Below are positions 36,055 through 44,710 of a stretch of 64,000 bases of DNA, piece by piece (within the stretch, counting starts at the first letter, position 1; each line of letters begins with the position of its first letter). Source of the DNA: Methanomicrobiales archaeon. GTDB lineage: Archaea > Halobacteriota > Methanomicrobia > Methanomicrobiales > Methanospirillaceae. The notes below the pieces were generated by a model. That model saw nothing but the letters and a program-made list of their open reading frames with translations. It was not told where the DNA came from and ran no database searches. The translations under genes and the position numbers were made by a program. The stretch covers positions 4,322 through 68,321 of the forward strand of contig JALHCK010000010.1 in NCBI GenBank assembly GCA_022841205.1, read 5' to 3'.

Positions 36055-36939
36055 ATGGCTGACAAAAAGAATCCAACACCTGAAACCTGCGATCAGCAGT
36101 GCGAGGGATGCCCGAGTTCTGCAACCTGCGACTCGGCAAAAGGCAAGACCGCAGGCCTTCCCAAGAAGGCAGATATCGATGTGAAACACGTTGTCCTCGT
36201 GCTTTCAGGCAAAGGGGGAGTCGGGAAATCGACAGTTTCCGTGAACCTTGCCTTCTCCCTGGCCGCCCACGGGTACAGGACCGGGCTGATGGACCTCGAT
36301 ATCCACGGCCCGAACCTCCCGAAGATGCTCGGGATCGAGAAACAGCGGCTCACCACCCTTGGAAACATGATCGAGCCGATACAGGTCACCGGGAACCTGT
36401 CCGTGGTCTCCATGGGCTTCCTCCTCCCTGATATCGGAACACCGGTCATATGGCGGGGGCCGATGAAGATGACGGCGATCTCGCAGTTCCTCTCCGAAGT
36501 GGACTGGGGCCAGCTCGATTTCCTGGTAGTCGACCTTCCGCCGGGAACCGGCGATGAAGCCCTCTCCATCATCCAGCTTGCGCCAAACGTCCGTGGGGCG
36601 ATCATCGTCACCACCCCGCAGGACGTTGCCACCATGGACGCCCTGAAGGCCGCAAATTTTGTCGAGAAGCTCGATATCCCGGTAATCGGTATCGTCGAAA
36701 ACATGAGCACGCTGATCTGCCCCCACTGCCACAAGGATATCGATCTCTTCGGCAGTGGCGGCGGAAAAAAGATTGCCGAACAGCTGGGAGTCCCGTTCCT
36801 GGGATCGATCCCCTTTGACCCGGAAATGCGGAAGGCCGGCGACGAAGGCCGCCCATTCATCATCCGGAGCAAGGACAGCCCGACCTGGAAGAGCGTTGAC
36901 GCGGTGATGGAAGAACTCGTGAAGGCGGTTGAGGATTAA
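36055..36939 (+). CDS. Mrp/NBP35 family iron-sulfur carrier ATPase
   Basis: The P-loop protein probably assembles or carries iron-sulfur clusters. The deviant Walker A is LSGKGGVGKSTVSVNLAFS; LVVDLPPGTGDEALS is the Walker B/switch region. An N-terminal cysteine cluster (CDQQCEGCPSSATC) and the C-terminal CPHC pair in LICPHCHKDIDLF are the cluster ligands of this family. From ATG 36055 it has 294 residues. The next gene starts on the base after its stop, so they are co-transcribed. Confidence 0.93.
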   Translation: MADKKNPTPETCDQQCEGCPSSATCDSAKGKTAGLPKKADIDVKHVVLVLSGKGGVGKSTVSVNLAFSLAAHGYRTGLMDLDIHGPNLPKMLGIEKQRLTTLGNMIEPIQVTGNLSVVSMGFLLPDIGTPVIWRGPMKMTAISQFLSEVDWGQLDFLVVDLPPGTGDEALSIIQLAPNVRGAIIVTTPQDVATMDALKAANFVEKLDIPVIGIVENMSTLICPHCHKDIDLFGSGGGKKIAEQLGVPFLGSIPFDPEMRKAGDEGRPFIIRSKDSPTWKSVDAVMEELVKAVED

Positions 36940-37248
36940 ATGGGGTTCCGGGAGGTGCTGGAGGGGGGAGGAGAGCCCCTCGGGATCTATGATGATATCC
37001 TGGCAATCCTTGACGAAATCCAGCTATTCCCGGCCTCGATCGAGCCGATATACCGGAAGGCGATGACCTTCTCCGAGGAGGAACTCGATCGTCTCCGGTT
37101 TGCGCTCCTCCGTCTCCAGGTCTATTCGGATATCAACCGGAACATGGACATGGAACAGGCGCAGAAGATAAAATACATCTCCCAGGTGCTCGAAAAGGTC
37201 ATTTACGGCTCACTCCTTCTCGAACACGAAGAGATCAACCACGGATGA
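36940..37248 (+). CDS. Small hypothetical protein coupled to mrp
   Basis: This 102-residue acidic protein is predicted to be mainly helical (YDDILAILDEIQLFPASIEP, SEEELDRLRFALLRLQVYSD). I do not recognise the family. Its ATG directly follows the mrp stop (TAAATG), which strongly suggests translational coupling and a shared task with the iron-sulfur carrier, though it has no cysteines to hold a cluster. No membrane segment or signal peptide is present. Confidence 0.7.
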   Translation: MGFREVLEGGGEPLGIYDDILAILDEIQLFPASIEPIYRKAMTFSEEELDRLRFALLRLQVYSDINRNMDMEQAQKIKYISQVLEKVIYGSLLLEHEEINHG

Positions 37249-37557
37249 ACGGAGCCATCAGGAAACCCCTGCACCCTGTCTTTTTCAGAATTATTTCGTG
37301 GGTGATCATATCGGTCATATCCATTCATGTATGCGAAATACTTCTTGCCGCCCTTTTTTAACCAGGAACCTGTGCACATCCCAAAATTTTCCTGCCTGGA
37401 GATACTATTCATCGTGCTCCGGGCAGGGTTACCTGGAGAATGCCCGGGCTGTTGCTCCCGGCGATAGAAGTGGTGGTGTTGGTAGGGAAAATGGGAAAGT
37501 TGGGTCTCTCCTTCGGATTCCCTTTATCGACAGGTTGATATCTATATATGTATCTTT
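37249..37557. other. Gap with a T-run and promoter elements
   Basis: No gene was recognised in these 309 bases. A T6 run at 37354-37359 may end the mrp transcript. The A+T-rich end (near 37536-37551, with TATATATG) and an earlier TTTATC near 37523 are candidate TATA elements for the toxin-antitoxin pair that follows. Confidence 0.4.
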
Positions 37558-37795
37558 ATGCAGGCCGCCTCCACCATTTACATCCGGGAGGATCTGAAAA
37601 AACAAACTCCAGGAACTCAAGCGTCACCCCAAAGAATCCTATAACGACGTCATCGAACGGCTGGTGTCGCTCTCGATCGATTCCGAGCCGTTGAACGACG
37701 ATGCAATCCGGGGACTGGAGGAAGCGATATCAGACATCACACACCGCCGGCTCCACTCTGAAGAAGAGATCATGGCCGAATTCGGTGTAAAATGA
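37558..37795 (+). pseudogene. Antitoxin of the RelE-type pair, frameshifted
   Basis: From ATG 37558 the frame reads AASTIYIREDLKK, a ribbon-helix-helix-like start. After the A-run at 37597-37606 one base must be skipped to continue as KLQELKRHPKESYNDVIERL, then VSLSIDSEPLNDDAIRGL and an end at FGVK, stop 37793-37795. The joined protein would be about 78 residues, a usual antitoxin length. Its end overlaps the toxin ATG as ATGA. With the shift, the antitoxin should not be made in full. Confidence 0.75.
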
Positions 37796-38064
37796 AGTAC
37801 CGGATCCTGTATACTTCCCGTGCACAAAAGGATCTCCGCAGATTTCAGGATACAACCGCCAGGCGTAAAATCCGGACCATCCACACCCTTGGAGAAGATC
37901 CTTACCTGCACGTAAGAAAGCTGGAAGGCAGTGCCCCGGACCACCCGGTCTATACCTTCCGGATCGGTCTGTATCACCGGGCGATCCTCTCCATCCACGA
38001 CGAAGTCCTGATTGTCCACGTTCTCGGGACCGAGAACCGGAAGCAGGCATATCGGGATTTTTAA
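37792..38064 (+). CDS. RelE/ParE-family toxin
   Basis: The 90-residue protein fits the RelE/ParE fold: YRILYTSRAQKDLRRFQDTT, a central KLEGS, then VYTFRIGLYHRAILSIHDE and VLIVHVLGTENRKQAYRDF. RelE toxins cut mRNA on the ribosome, ParE toxins act on gyrase; the HVLGTENRKQAYR end favours the RelE group. The ATG overlaps the antitoxin stop by four bases, a normal TA arrangement. The toxin is intact whereas its antitoxin is frameshifted, which is unexpected in a living cell. Confidence 0.88.
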   Translation: MKYRILYTSRAQKDLRRFQDTTARRKIRTIHTLGEDPYLHVRKLEGSAPDHPVYTFRIGLYHRAILSIHDEVLIVHVLGTENRKQAYRDF

Positions 38065-38206
38065 TCATGCCCGTCCATCCTTCGTGGGATGCAAGCGACG
38101 CGGAGATCGGATTTTCGCCCGTGACCGGTGGCAGCGGGGCAGCAGCATTCACCCAGGTACTTTCGGATCAGGATCCTCGAGTAAAGTGCTGAACACTGGG
38201 TATCCG

Positions 38207-38398
38207 TCATCGGCGGCCGGATGCATTTCGTTCTGAAGCATTCCTGGATTGACACCATATCATATCACGATTCGCCGGTACCTGGCTGGTCGCCGCCGCC
38301 TGATGTGCCGGAAATTCGACGATAAAATACCATGGCAGCCCGATGATCGTTGCTGCGATGGCAAACACGATAATGAAGAGCATGAACGGAGCCCTCAT
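38207..38398 (-). CDS. Small single-span membrane protein
   Basis: The 63-residue frame starts with MRAPFMLFIIVFAIAATIIG and LPWYFIVEF, one membrane segment, followed by a polar tail (QVPANRDMIWCQSRN). GGTGG lies five bases before ATG 38398, a strong ribosome binding site, and this decides the start over the longer frame from 38431. Family unknown. It is not clearly linked to the neighbouring genes. Confidence 0.5.
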   Translation of the reverse strand: MRAPFMLFIIVFAIAATIIGLPWYFIVEFPAHQAAATSQVPANRDMIWCQSRNASERNASGRR

Positions 38399-38473
38399 GC
38401 TCCCACCCTTTTTCCTCCCCGGGGATAACAAAGATGTGTTCCTGCAGCAGATCTATTATCCCACGATGATTCC

Positions 38474-39979
38474 ATGGTGAAATACTCCTTTATCGCGAGA
38501 ATGCCCAATGACCCCGGGGCACTCCACACCGCAGCAGAACTCATAACCCGTTACCAGGGGAACATCAACCGTGTCCAGTTCGATCAGCGGATCGACCCCC
38601 GGACCGTTTTCTTTGAAATAACATGCCCGGATGAGTCGCGGCCCCGGATCGAGAAGGGACTTGCCCGGCTCGGGTACCTGCAGGACTCGCTCCAGCCCCT
38701 GCATGTACTGAAGTTCTCGCTCCCCCTGCCCCACGAGCCCGGCGCCCTGTGCTCCTTTCTCAATTTCACAACATCTTCGCGGGCAAACATCTGTGCCATA
38801 GATTTCGATGACCGCGGCAGGCACCCGGACCGGGTGACCATCACGCTGAGCGTCGAGGAACATGCGGCGGCAGAACGGCTCCTCGACACCCTGAAATCAC
38901 GGTATCCAATCGAGATCCTCGAGTACGACAGCACCGGGAAAGAGCTTGACGATTGCGTCTTTTATCTCCGCCTGGCCCAGCAGATCAGGGAGATTTCCGG
39001 AGAGCCGCAGGACCAGTTCCTCTTCTCGTTTCTCGGGGACATCAACCACGCGGTCCAGGAGCTGATGAACCTTGGCAAGGACCCAAGAACGGTCTTCGAA
39101 AGCTTCCTCCAGACAGGCAGGACACTTACCGGGACAACCGGTGACCGGTTCTCTGCCGATATCCAGACCCTGGAACCGGCCCCTGATCTCACCCTGCACT
39201 GTATCCAGCCGCCCTGTGGCGGAAACATCTTCCTGATGGATACGCCGGACGGTATCACCGTGGTGGACACCGGTTACGGCATCTACATGGAGGATGTCGC
39301 ACATCTCCTCGACGATCTCATCCCCGGGTGGAAATCCCGGCTATCTGCGCTGGTCATCACCCACGCCGATGCAGATCACTGCGGTGCGGGCGGGGCATAC
39401 CCCGTCCCGGCAATGCTCCATCCCGGGACCATGGAGATCATCCGGGTCGCAAACCGCGCCTACAGGTCGCGGAGCGAGGCATCGGTCCTCGAAGAGATCT
39501 ATACGACCATGATCAACCTCTTCTCGCGGTTCAACCCGCCCCTCCGGGCAATCCCGTTCAGCACCGACCCGATCGGGCACCGGGCGGGATTCCCGGTCAT
39601 CGGGACGGTGGATGTGGGCCGGTACCGTTTCGAAATCCTCGAAAGCTCCGGGGGACACCTGCACGGGCAGGTATACCTGTACTGCAGGGAGGCAGGCATC
39701 CTCTTCACGGCGGACACCGTGATCAACTTCGGCCACCTCACGCCGGACCGGGCGGCCTACAACACCCTTGCCGTCATCCTGGTCACATCGGTGAATGTCG
39801 ATAGCGAGCTGGCAAAACAGGAGCGGCACATGGTTCTAGACCTGGCACGGGAGTCTTCCGGGTCGTATGAGTCCGGCAGAACATCCTGCCTCCTCTGCTG
39901 CGGGCACGGGCCGGTCTCGGTCCTTTCAGGAGACGGGCTTGTCCCGTACGGGGATATACGGCACTATCACCCTGCCTGA
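38474..39979 (+). CDS. ACT-ACT-metallo-beta-lactamase fold protein
   Basis: Two ACT-like domains come first (about residues 3-75, FIARMPNDPGALHTAAELIT; and 78-150, FSLPLPHEPGALCSFLNFTT). A helical linker follows, then a metallo-beta-lactamase domain (about 240-495) with GNIFLMDTPDGITVVDTGYG, the metal motif ITHADADHCGAG and a later SGGHLHGQVYLY. HADADH replaces the common HxHxDH, which also occurs in active family members. ACT domains usually bind amino acids, so the hydrolase may be controlled by an amino acid. The 501-residue fusion is unusual and the substrate is unknown. No ribosome binding site was seen before ATG 38474. Its end overlaps the convergent M20 gene by 13 bases. Confidence 0.82.
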   Translation: MVKYSFIARMPNDPGALHTAAELITRYQGNINRVQFDQRIDPRTVFFEITCPDESRPRIEKGLARLGYLQDSLQPLHVLKFSLPLPHEPGALCSFLNFTTSSRANICAIDFDDRGRHPDRVTITLSVEEHAAAERLLDTLKSRYPIEILEYDSTGKELDDCVFYLRLAQQIREISGEPQDQFLFSFLGDINHAVQELMNLGKDPRTVFESFLQTGRTLTGTTGDRFSADIQTLEPAPDLTLHCIQPPCGGNIFLMDTPDGITVVDTGYGIYMEDVAHLLDDLIPGWKSRLSALVITHADADHCGAGGAYPVPAMLHPGTMEIIRVANRAYRSRSEASVLEEIYTTMINLFSRFNPPLRAIPFSTDPIGHRAGFPVIGTVDVGRYRFEILESSGGHLHGQVYLYCREAGILFTADTVINFGHLTPDRAAYNTLAVILVTSVNVDSELAKQERHMVLDLARESSGSYESGRTSCLLCCGHGPVSVLSGDGLVPYGDIRHYHPA

Positions 39980-41220
39980 CCGGGCGGGGAGAGGACATCC
40001 AGAGCTGCGACGACCAGGGCATGGGCAGCGCCCCTGATGACCGAGGGGTCGGGAGCAAACGAGCTGCTGTGCAGGTATCCGCCGGACTCACCGCACCCGA
40101 TGCGGAAATAGCAGATCGGGACCGGGGGGTCTGCCATTCCAAAGATGCCGAAATCCTCGCTTCCGGTGACCGGCTCGATCTTCCGGACCCTGTCCGGGCC
40201 AAAGACCTGCAGGAACGCCGCTGCAACCCGCCCGGTGAGCACGGGATCGTTTTTCATGGGCGGGACCGATTCGGGCAGTATGGTGATCTGTGGCAGGCGG
40301 TCCGGGGGCATCCCGGCTGCCCGGGCAGTCCCGTCGGCAACCCTGCGTATGGCGGTGAGGAGGTGGTCACGGATCTCTTTTTCAAAGTAGCGGATGTTGA
40401 CCTGGAGGGAAACCTCGTCGGGGATGGCGTTGTGCTTCGACCCCCCGTGGACCGCGGCAACGGTCAGGATGGCCATCGAGGTTGCCGCAACCTCCCGGCT
40501 GACGATGGTCTGCAGGGCGAGTATGATCTGTGCGGCGAGCACGACCGGGTCGCGGGTGGTCTCCGGGTGGGCAGCGTGGCCGCCGATACCGCGGACAACC
40601 ATGTCAAGCGATTCCCCGCCGGCAGATATCATGCCCTCCCGGTAACCGATATGTCCCACCGGGAGTTCGGGAGCAACGTGCAGGGCGATGGCGGCATCCG
40701 GCCAGGCGATCCGGGTGTAGAGGCCGTCGGCCATCATCCGGGCTGCGCCGGACACCGATTCCTCGGACGGCTGGCCGATCATCAGGAGCGTCCCCTTCCA
40801 CGAGGAGGTGAGGGCGGCAAGCGCCCGGGCCGCCCCGACAAGGGCGGTCATGTGGAGGTCATGGCCGCAGGCGTGCATTACGTCCACTTCTTTGCCACGG
40901 GCATCCATCATCCGCACCCGGCTCTGCCAGGGAAGTCCCGTCTCCTCCTTTACGGGCAGGGCGTCCATGTCGGCCCTTATCATCAGGACCGGCCCTTCAC
41001 CGTTTCGGAGGAGGGCAGCCACACCGGTACCCCCGATCCCGGGAGTGACCTCGTAGCCTGCATCGCGTAGCTTTCCGGCAAGGTGTGCGGATGTCCAGTG
41101 TTCCTGCCCTGATAGTTCGGGGTGGGCATGGAACTCACGGTAAAGTTGCTCCAGGGCCGGGAATTCCCGGTCAAGGATTTCATATGCACGGGATGCGGGG
41201 TCTGAACGGGGTTTCATCAT
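39967..41220 (-). CDS. M20-family amidohydrolase
   Basis: This is a zinc amidohydrolase/peptidase of the M20D type (N-acyl amino acid or hippurate hydrolase like). The signature segments are MIRADMDALPVKEETGLPWQ, MHACGHDLHMTALVGAARAL, MIGQPSEESVSGA and a C-terminal GSEDFGIFG. The dimerisation domain lies between about 190 and 300. Its 417 residues are near full length. The neighbouring genes are amino acid-related (ACT-MBL, aminotransferase, M42 peptidase), which fits amino acid or peptide recycling, but they are not co-transcribed with it. Substrate unknown. Confidence 0.9.
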   Translation of the reverse strand: MMKPRSDPASRAYEILDREFPALEQLYREFHAHPELSGQEHWTSAHLAGKLRDAGYEVTPGIGGTGVAALLRNGEGPVLMIRADMDALPVKEETGLPWQSRVRMMDARGKEVDVMHACGHDLHMTALVGAARALAALTSSWKGTLLMIGQPSEESVSGAARMMADGLYTRIAWPDAAIALHVAPELPVGHIGYREGMISAGGESLDMVVRGIGGHAAHPETTRDPVVLAAQIILALQTIVSREVAATSMAILTVAAVHGGSKHNAIPDEVSLQVNIRYFEKEIRDHLLTAIRRVADGTARAAGMPPDRLPQITILPESVPPMKNDPVLTGRVAAAFLQVFGPDRVRKIEPVTGSEDFGIFGMADPPVPICYFRIGCGESGGYLHSSSFAPDPSVIRGAAHALVVAALDVLSPPGQAG

Positions 41221-41494
41221 ACATCACGCTATATTTTCTGTCGGGCGGTCCTTTCTGCCATCCACCTGCTGCGGCTCATCGGGCAGGGACAGGGCTGACA
41301 CGCCATCGGAAGTCTTGCTGCCCATGGAAATCGCCAGTCCTCCTGAGCGGGATCCCTGTCCCTCAGCCAGTCTCAGATAAAGGTTTGCGCCCGTATTATA
41401 AACCATGGGCGCTTCCCGGACACCACCCGAAATCGTCATGTAGTTTGCAGGAATATCCTGATCCGAAATGGTGCACAGGCCGGGAGTGCAGGAC

Positions 41495-42070
41495 ATGATG
41501 CGGCTGATGGCCACAGGGATCCGGGTCATCGCCGATCGCATACAGGATAAAGAGATCGATTCGTTCATCCACGAGATCCTTGCCGCCGACCGCATCTATG
41601 TCATGGGGGCCGGGCGGTCGGGTCTCGTGGCCAAGGCCTTCGCCATGCGGCTGATGCATGTCGGCCGGACGGCTTTTGTCGTGGGAGAGACCATCACCCC
41701 CGCGATGCGGAGAAACGACCTCCTGGTCATCTTCTCGGGTTCGGGCCGGACGAAAACCATCGCCGATATCGCCGAAACGGCAAAGGAGATCGGGGGGAGG
41801 ATCGCTTTAATCACCTCAAACCGCCAGTCGCGGATCGGCACTATCGCCGATGTAATGGTTATCATCGAGAACCAGCGGGACGAGATCAGGGATGAGACCG
41901 CTGAGTTCGAAGTCCGCCAGATGACCGGTGAACACAGGTCCTTTGCACCGCTGGGGACCCTGTTTGAGACCGCATCGATGGTCTTTGCCGATGCCTGCAT
42001 CTCGCAGCTGATGGAGGTCTCCGAGGTGGACGAGAAAGAACTGAAGAACCGGCATGCGAATATCGAGTAG
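41495..42070 (+). CDS. hxlB: 6-phospho-3-hexuloisomerase
   Basis: The SIS-domain enzyme interconverts hexulose-6-phosphate and fructose-6-phosphate. In methanogens the reversed ribulose monophosphate route is a source of pentose phosphates. Markers are YVMGAGRSGLVAKAFAMRLM, HVGRTAFVVGETITPA, LLVIFSGSGRTKTIADIA and the closing FETASMVFADACISQLM. I prefer ATG 41495 (191 residues) because GGGAG at 41482-41486 is eight bases upstream; the frame stays open to ATG 41468. A partner hexulose-phosphate synthase is not in the window. The aminotransferase gene follows after nine bases. Confidence 0.92.
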   Translation: MMRLMATGIRVIADRIQDKEIDSFIHEILAADRIYVMGAGRSGLVAKAFAMRLMHVGRTAFVVGETITPAMRRNDLLVIFSGSGRTKTIADIAETAKEIGGRIALITSNRQSRIGTIADVMVIIENQRDEIRDETAEFEVRQMTGEHRSFAPLGTLFETASMVFADACISQLMEVSEVDEKELKNRHANIE

Positions 42071-42079
42071 GAAACAATC

Positions 42080-43189
42080 ATGAAGGATTATCACGTTGCA
42101 AAACGGTGTCTCGGGATCGAGATATCGGGGATCCGGAAACTGTTTGAAGCGGCCGGACCCGGTTCGATCAACCTGGGACTGGGCCAGCCTGATTTCGATA
42201 CCCCGGAGCATATCAAGGACGGGGCGATCAGGGCTATCCGGAAGGGGATGACCGGGTACACTTCGAACATGGGCATCCCGGAACTCCGGGAAGCGCTCTC
42301 CCGCAAGTTCAGGGAGGAAAACGAGCTCGAGTACCAGCCTGACCAGATCATCGTGACCGCCGGGGCGAGCGAAGCCCTCCATATCATCATGCAGGCCCTG
42401 GTCGAGGACGGCGACCGCGTGCTGTTTGCCGATCCGGGGTTTGTGTCCTACGGCTCGCTGGCCCTCATCGCCGGTGGAAGGCCCGGGGGTGTTCCCCTCG
42501 GTGCAGACCTCCGGATTGATCTCGAGGAAGCACAGGCCCTGCTTGACGGTGCACGGATCTTTGTGCTCAATTCACCAGGAAACCCGACCGGTGCAGTCGA
42601 GACAAAAGAGTCCATCCGGGCGCTCGTCGAATATGCAAACGATGCCGGTGTTACCGTGGTGAGCGATGAAGTGTATGAGCACTTCATCTATGAAGGGACC
42701 CACTGGAGCGCTGCCCGTTTCGGAGAAGATGTCATCACGGTGAATGCCGCAAGCAAGACCTATGCCATGACCGGCTGGAGGCTCGGGTACCTTGCCGGAC
42801 CGAAAGAATACACGGAGCAGTGCCTGAAAGTCCACCAGTACGCCCAGGCCTGTGCAACATCGATATCACAGTATGCGGCGCTCACCGCCTATACCGGGCC
42901 ACAGGACTGTGTCGGCTCCATGCGGGACGAGTACCGGTGGCGGCGGGACTACCTTTACGGGGCATTGAAGGACATGGGGATCGGGTTTCCACTCCCCGAG
43001 GGGGCTTTCTACCTCTTTGCCCCGCTTGGCAGAGACCTGACCAGCAGGGTCCTCGGGAAGGGGGTTGTCATCGTTCCCGGTGAGGCGTTTGGCGAGAATG
43101 CCCCTGGATATGCAAGACTGAGCTATGCAGCCTCGCGAAGCGACCTTCAGACTGCCGTGGAACGTATACGGGCTGCCCGGAGTGAATGA
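42080..43189 (+). CDS. Class I/II PLP-dependent aminotransferase
   Basis: The enzyme belongs to fold type I, AspC/AlaT-like subgroup. INLGLGQPDFDTPEHI, VTAGASEALHIIMQAL, LNSPGNPTGAVETKE and the PLP-lysine motif NAASKTYAMTGWRLGYLAGP are visible. Residue count (369) is normal. Amino donor and acceptor cannot be chosen from sequence; aspartate, alanine or aromatic 2-oxoacids are all possible. It lies in a run hxlB-aminotransferase-M42 peptidase; its stop overlaps the peptidase start as ATGA, so translation is coupled. Confidence 0.93.
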   Translation: MKDYHVAKRCLGIEISGIRKLFEAAGPGSINLGLGQPDFDTPEHIKDGAIRAIRKGMTGYTSNMGIPELREALSRKFREENELEYQPDQIIVTAGASEALHIIMQALVEDGDRVLFADPGFVSYGSLALIAGGRPGGVPLGADLRIDLEEAQALLDGARIFVLNSPGNPTGAVETKESIRALVEYANDAGVTVVSDEVYEHFIYEGTHWSAARFGEDVITVNAASKTYAMTGWRLGYLAGPKEYTEQCLKVHQYAQACATSISQYAALTAYTGPQDCVGSMRDEYRWRRDYLYGALKDMGIGFPLPEGAFYLFAPLGRDLTSRVLGKGVVIVPGEAFGENAPGYARLSYAASRSDLQTAVERIRAARSE

Positions 43190-44229
43190 TCATGGTAAGG
43201 GAATTGTTGAAAAAACTCTCAAATGCCCACGGCCTTTCCGGAAGTGAAGGCAGCGTGATGACCATAGTGAAGCGCGAACTGAAAGGACATGTCGACGAGA
43301 TGTACGAGGATCCGCTCGGCAACCTGGTCACCGTCAAAAAAGGAGGCGACTTCAAGGTCATGCTCGCCGCCCACGCCGACGAAATCGGGCTGATGGTCAA
43401 ATCGATCGATGAAAAAGGCTTTCTCCGGTTCGTAACCCTTGGAGGGTGGTATGCGCCGACCCTCTACAACCAGCGGGTCATCCTGCATGGCACAAAGGGC
43501 CCGGTCCCGGGCGTTCTCGGGGGAAAACCCCCTCACAAGATGGACGAGGAGGAGCGGAAGAAAGGCGTAAAAGTCGATGACCTCTTCATCGATATCGGGG
43601 CCAGGGACCGCGATGAGGCCGAGGCGGCGGGAATCGAGGTCGGCACCCCGGCCACCTTGGACAGGCAGGTGGCTGAGCTTGCCAACGGCCGGCTGACCGG
43701 CAAGGCCTTCGACAACCGGGCCGGGGTTGCGGTGCTGATTCGGACAATGCAGCAGGTCCGGTCGCCGTTCACCGTTTACGGTGTGTTCACCGTCCAGGAG
43801 GAGGTCGGGCTGAAAGGGGCACGGACGAGTGCTTACTCCATCGACCCGGACTGTGCAGTGGCAACCGATGTCACCTTCCCTGGCGACCACCCGGGCATCG
43901 ACCAGATAGATGTCCCGGTGGAGATGGGGAAAGGCCCCATTATCACCATTGCCGATGCCAGCGGACGGGGGCTGATCGCCAGCCGGGCCATGGTGTCCTG
44001 GCTCAAGGATACGGCCAGGAAACATGATATCCCTGTCCAGCTGGAAGTCGGGTCCGGGGGGACCACGGATGCCACGGCAATCCACCTCGAGCGGGGAGGA
44101 ATACCAAGCACCACCCTCTCGGTACCCACCCGGTACATCCACTCCCCGGTTGAAGTCCTCGACCCCTCCGATGTCGCGAATGCCGCAGAGCTCCTGGTCC
44201 AGGCCCTGAAGACCAGGCCGAAACTGTAG
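43186..44229 (+). CDS. M42-family aminopeptidase (TET-like)
   Basis: This is a two-metal aminopeptidase of the M42 family (glutamyl or deblocking aminopeptidase, TET particles). MLAAHADEIGLMVKSID gives a metal histidine, FDNRAGVAVLIRTMQ the bridging aspartate, VQEEVGLKGAR the catalytic and metal glutamates, CAVATDVTFPGDHPG and PTRYIHSPVEVLD further ligands. The length of 347 residues is typical. It would degrade peptides in the cytoplasm, matching the coupled aminotransferase. The frame begins MIMVRELLK; ATG 43186 or the ATG two codons later could be used. Confidence 0.94.
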   Translation: MIMVRELLKKLSNAHGLSGSEGSVMTIVKRELKGHVDEMYEDPLGNLVTVKKGGDFKVMLAAHADEIGLMVKSIDEKGFLRFVTLGGWYAPTLYNQRVILHGTKGPVPGVLGGKPPHKMDEEERKKGVKVDDLFIDIGARDRDEAEAAGIEVGTPATLDRQVAELANGRLTGKAFDNRAGVAVLIRTMQQVRSPFTVYGVFTVQEEVGLKGARTSAYSIDPDCAVATDVTFPGDHPGIDQIDVPVEMGKGPIITIADASGRGLIASRAMVSWLKDTARKHDIPVQLEVGSGGTTDATAIHLERGGIPSTTLSVPTRYIHSPVEVLDPSDVANAAELLVQALKTRPKL

Positions 44230-44345
44230 GGCGGGCCATCTACCGTTTTTTGGCGTGAAAAGGTGCGATTCATATCCTGGAGGATTTGACGGAATGGCTA
44301 CCTGGGTCAACCCATAATTTTTTTTGGTGATTCGATGGGCTCGCA

Positions 44346-44579
44346 TTGACGAACTCCCCGGTCCTTTCTTATCTTGGGTCTCCCTACACTGCTGTGGGAG
44401 TTAATCCCCGTGCAGGAACCAGGTTTTTTAAAAACGGGGATTATATAGCGATCAATACGCCTGATGTGATGATCGATACGATTAACAACACAATACATGT
44501 CTACGTCGATATTCCCAACTGTACGGTCGTTTCCGTCCGGGCACAGGCGAAGAGGTTTGTTCCGGTCCCGGCAGGTTGA
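44346..44579 (+). CDS. Short frame, possibly the end of a lost gene
   Basis: The frame LTNSPVLSYLGSPYTAVGVN and FFKNGDYIAINTPDVMIDTI with a final HVYVDIPNCTVVSVRA looks like real beta-rich protein. It has only a TTG start with no ribosome binding site. It may be a C-terminal remnant of an exported protein whose start has gone. No family was recognised. It lies at the left edge of the A+T-richer island. Confidence 0.3.
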   Translation: MTNSPVLSYLGSPYTAVGVNPRAGTRFFKNGDYIAINTPDVMIDTINNTIHVYVDIPNCTVVSVRAQAKRFVPVPAG

Positions 44580-44710
44580 TAGATAAAAATGAAGGTCGGA
44601 ATGATGAGATATCCGCTGGTGCCTGCATCGGCAGTATTCTTCTGGATGCCGGTTGCCTGTTAGCCACCTTACCAACTCACCATTCAGAGAGCCTCTGTAA
44701 ATCGATCTTT

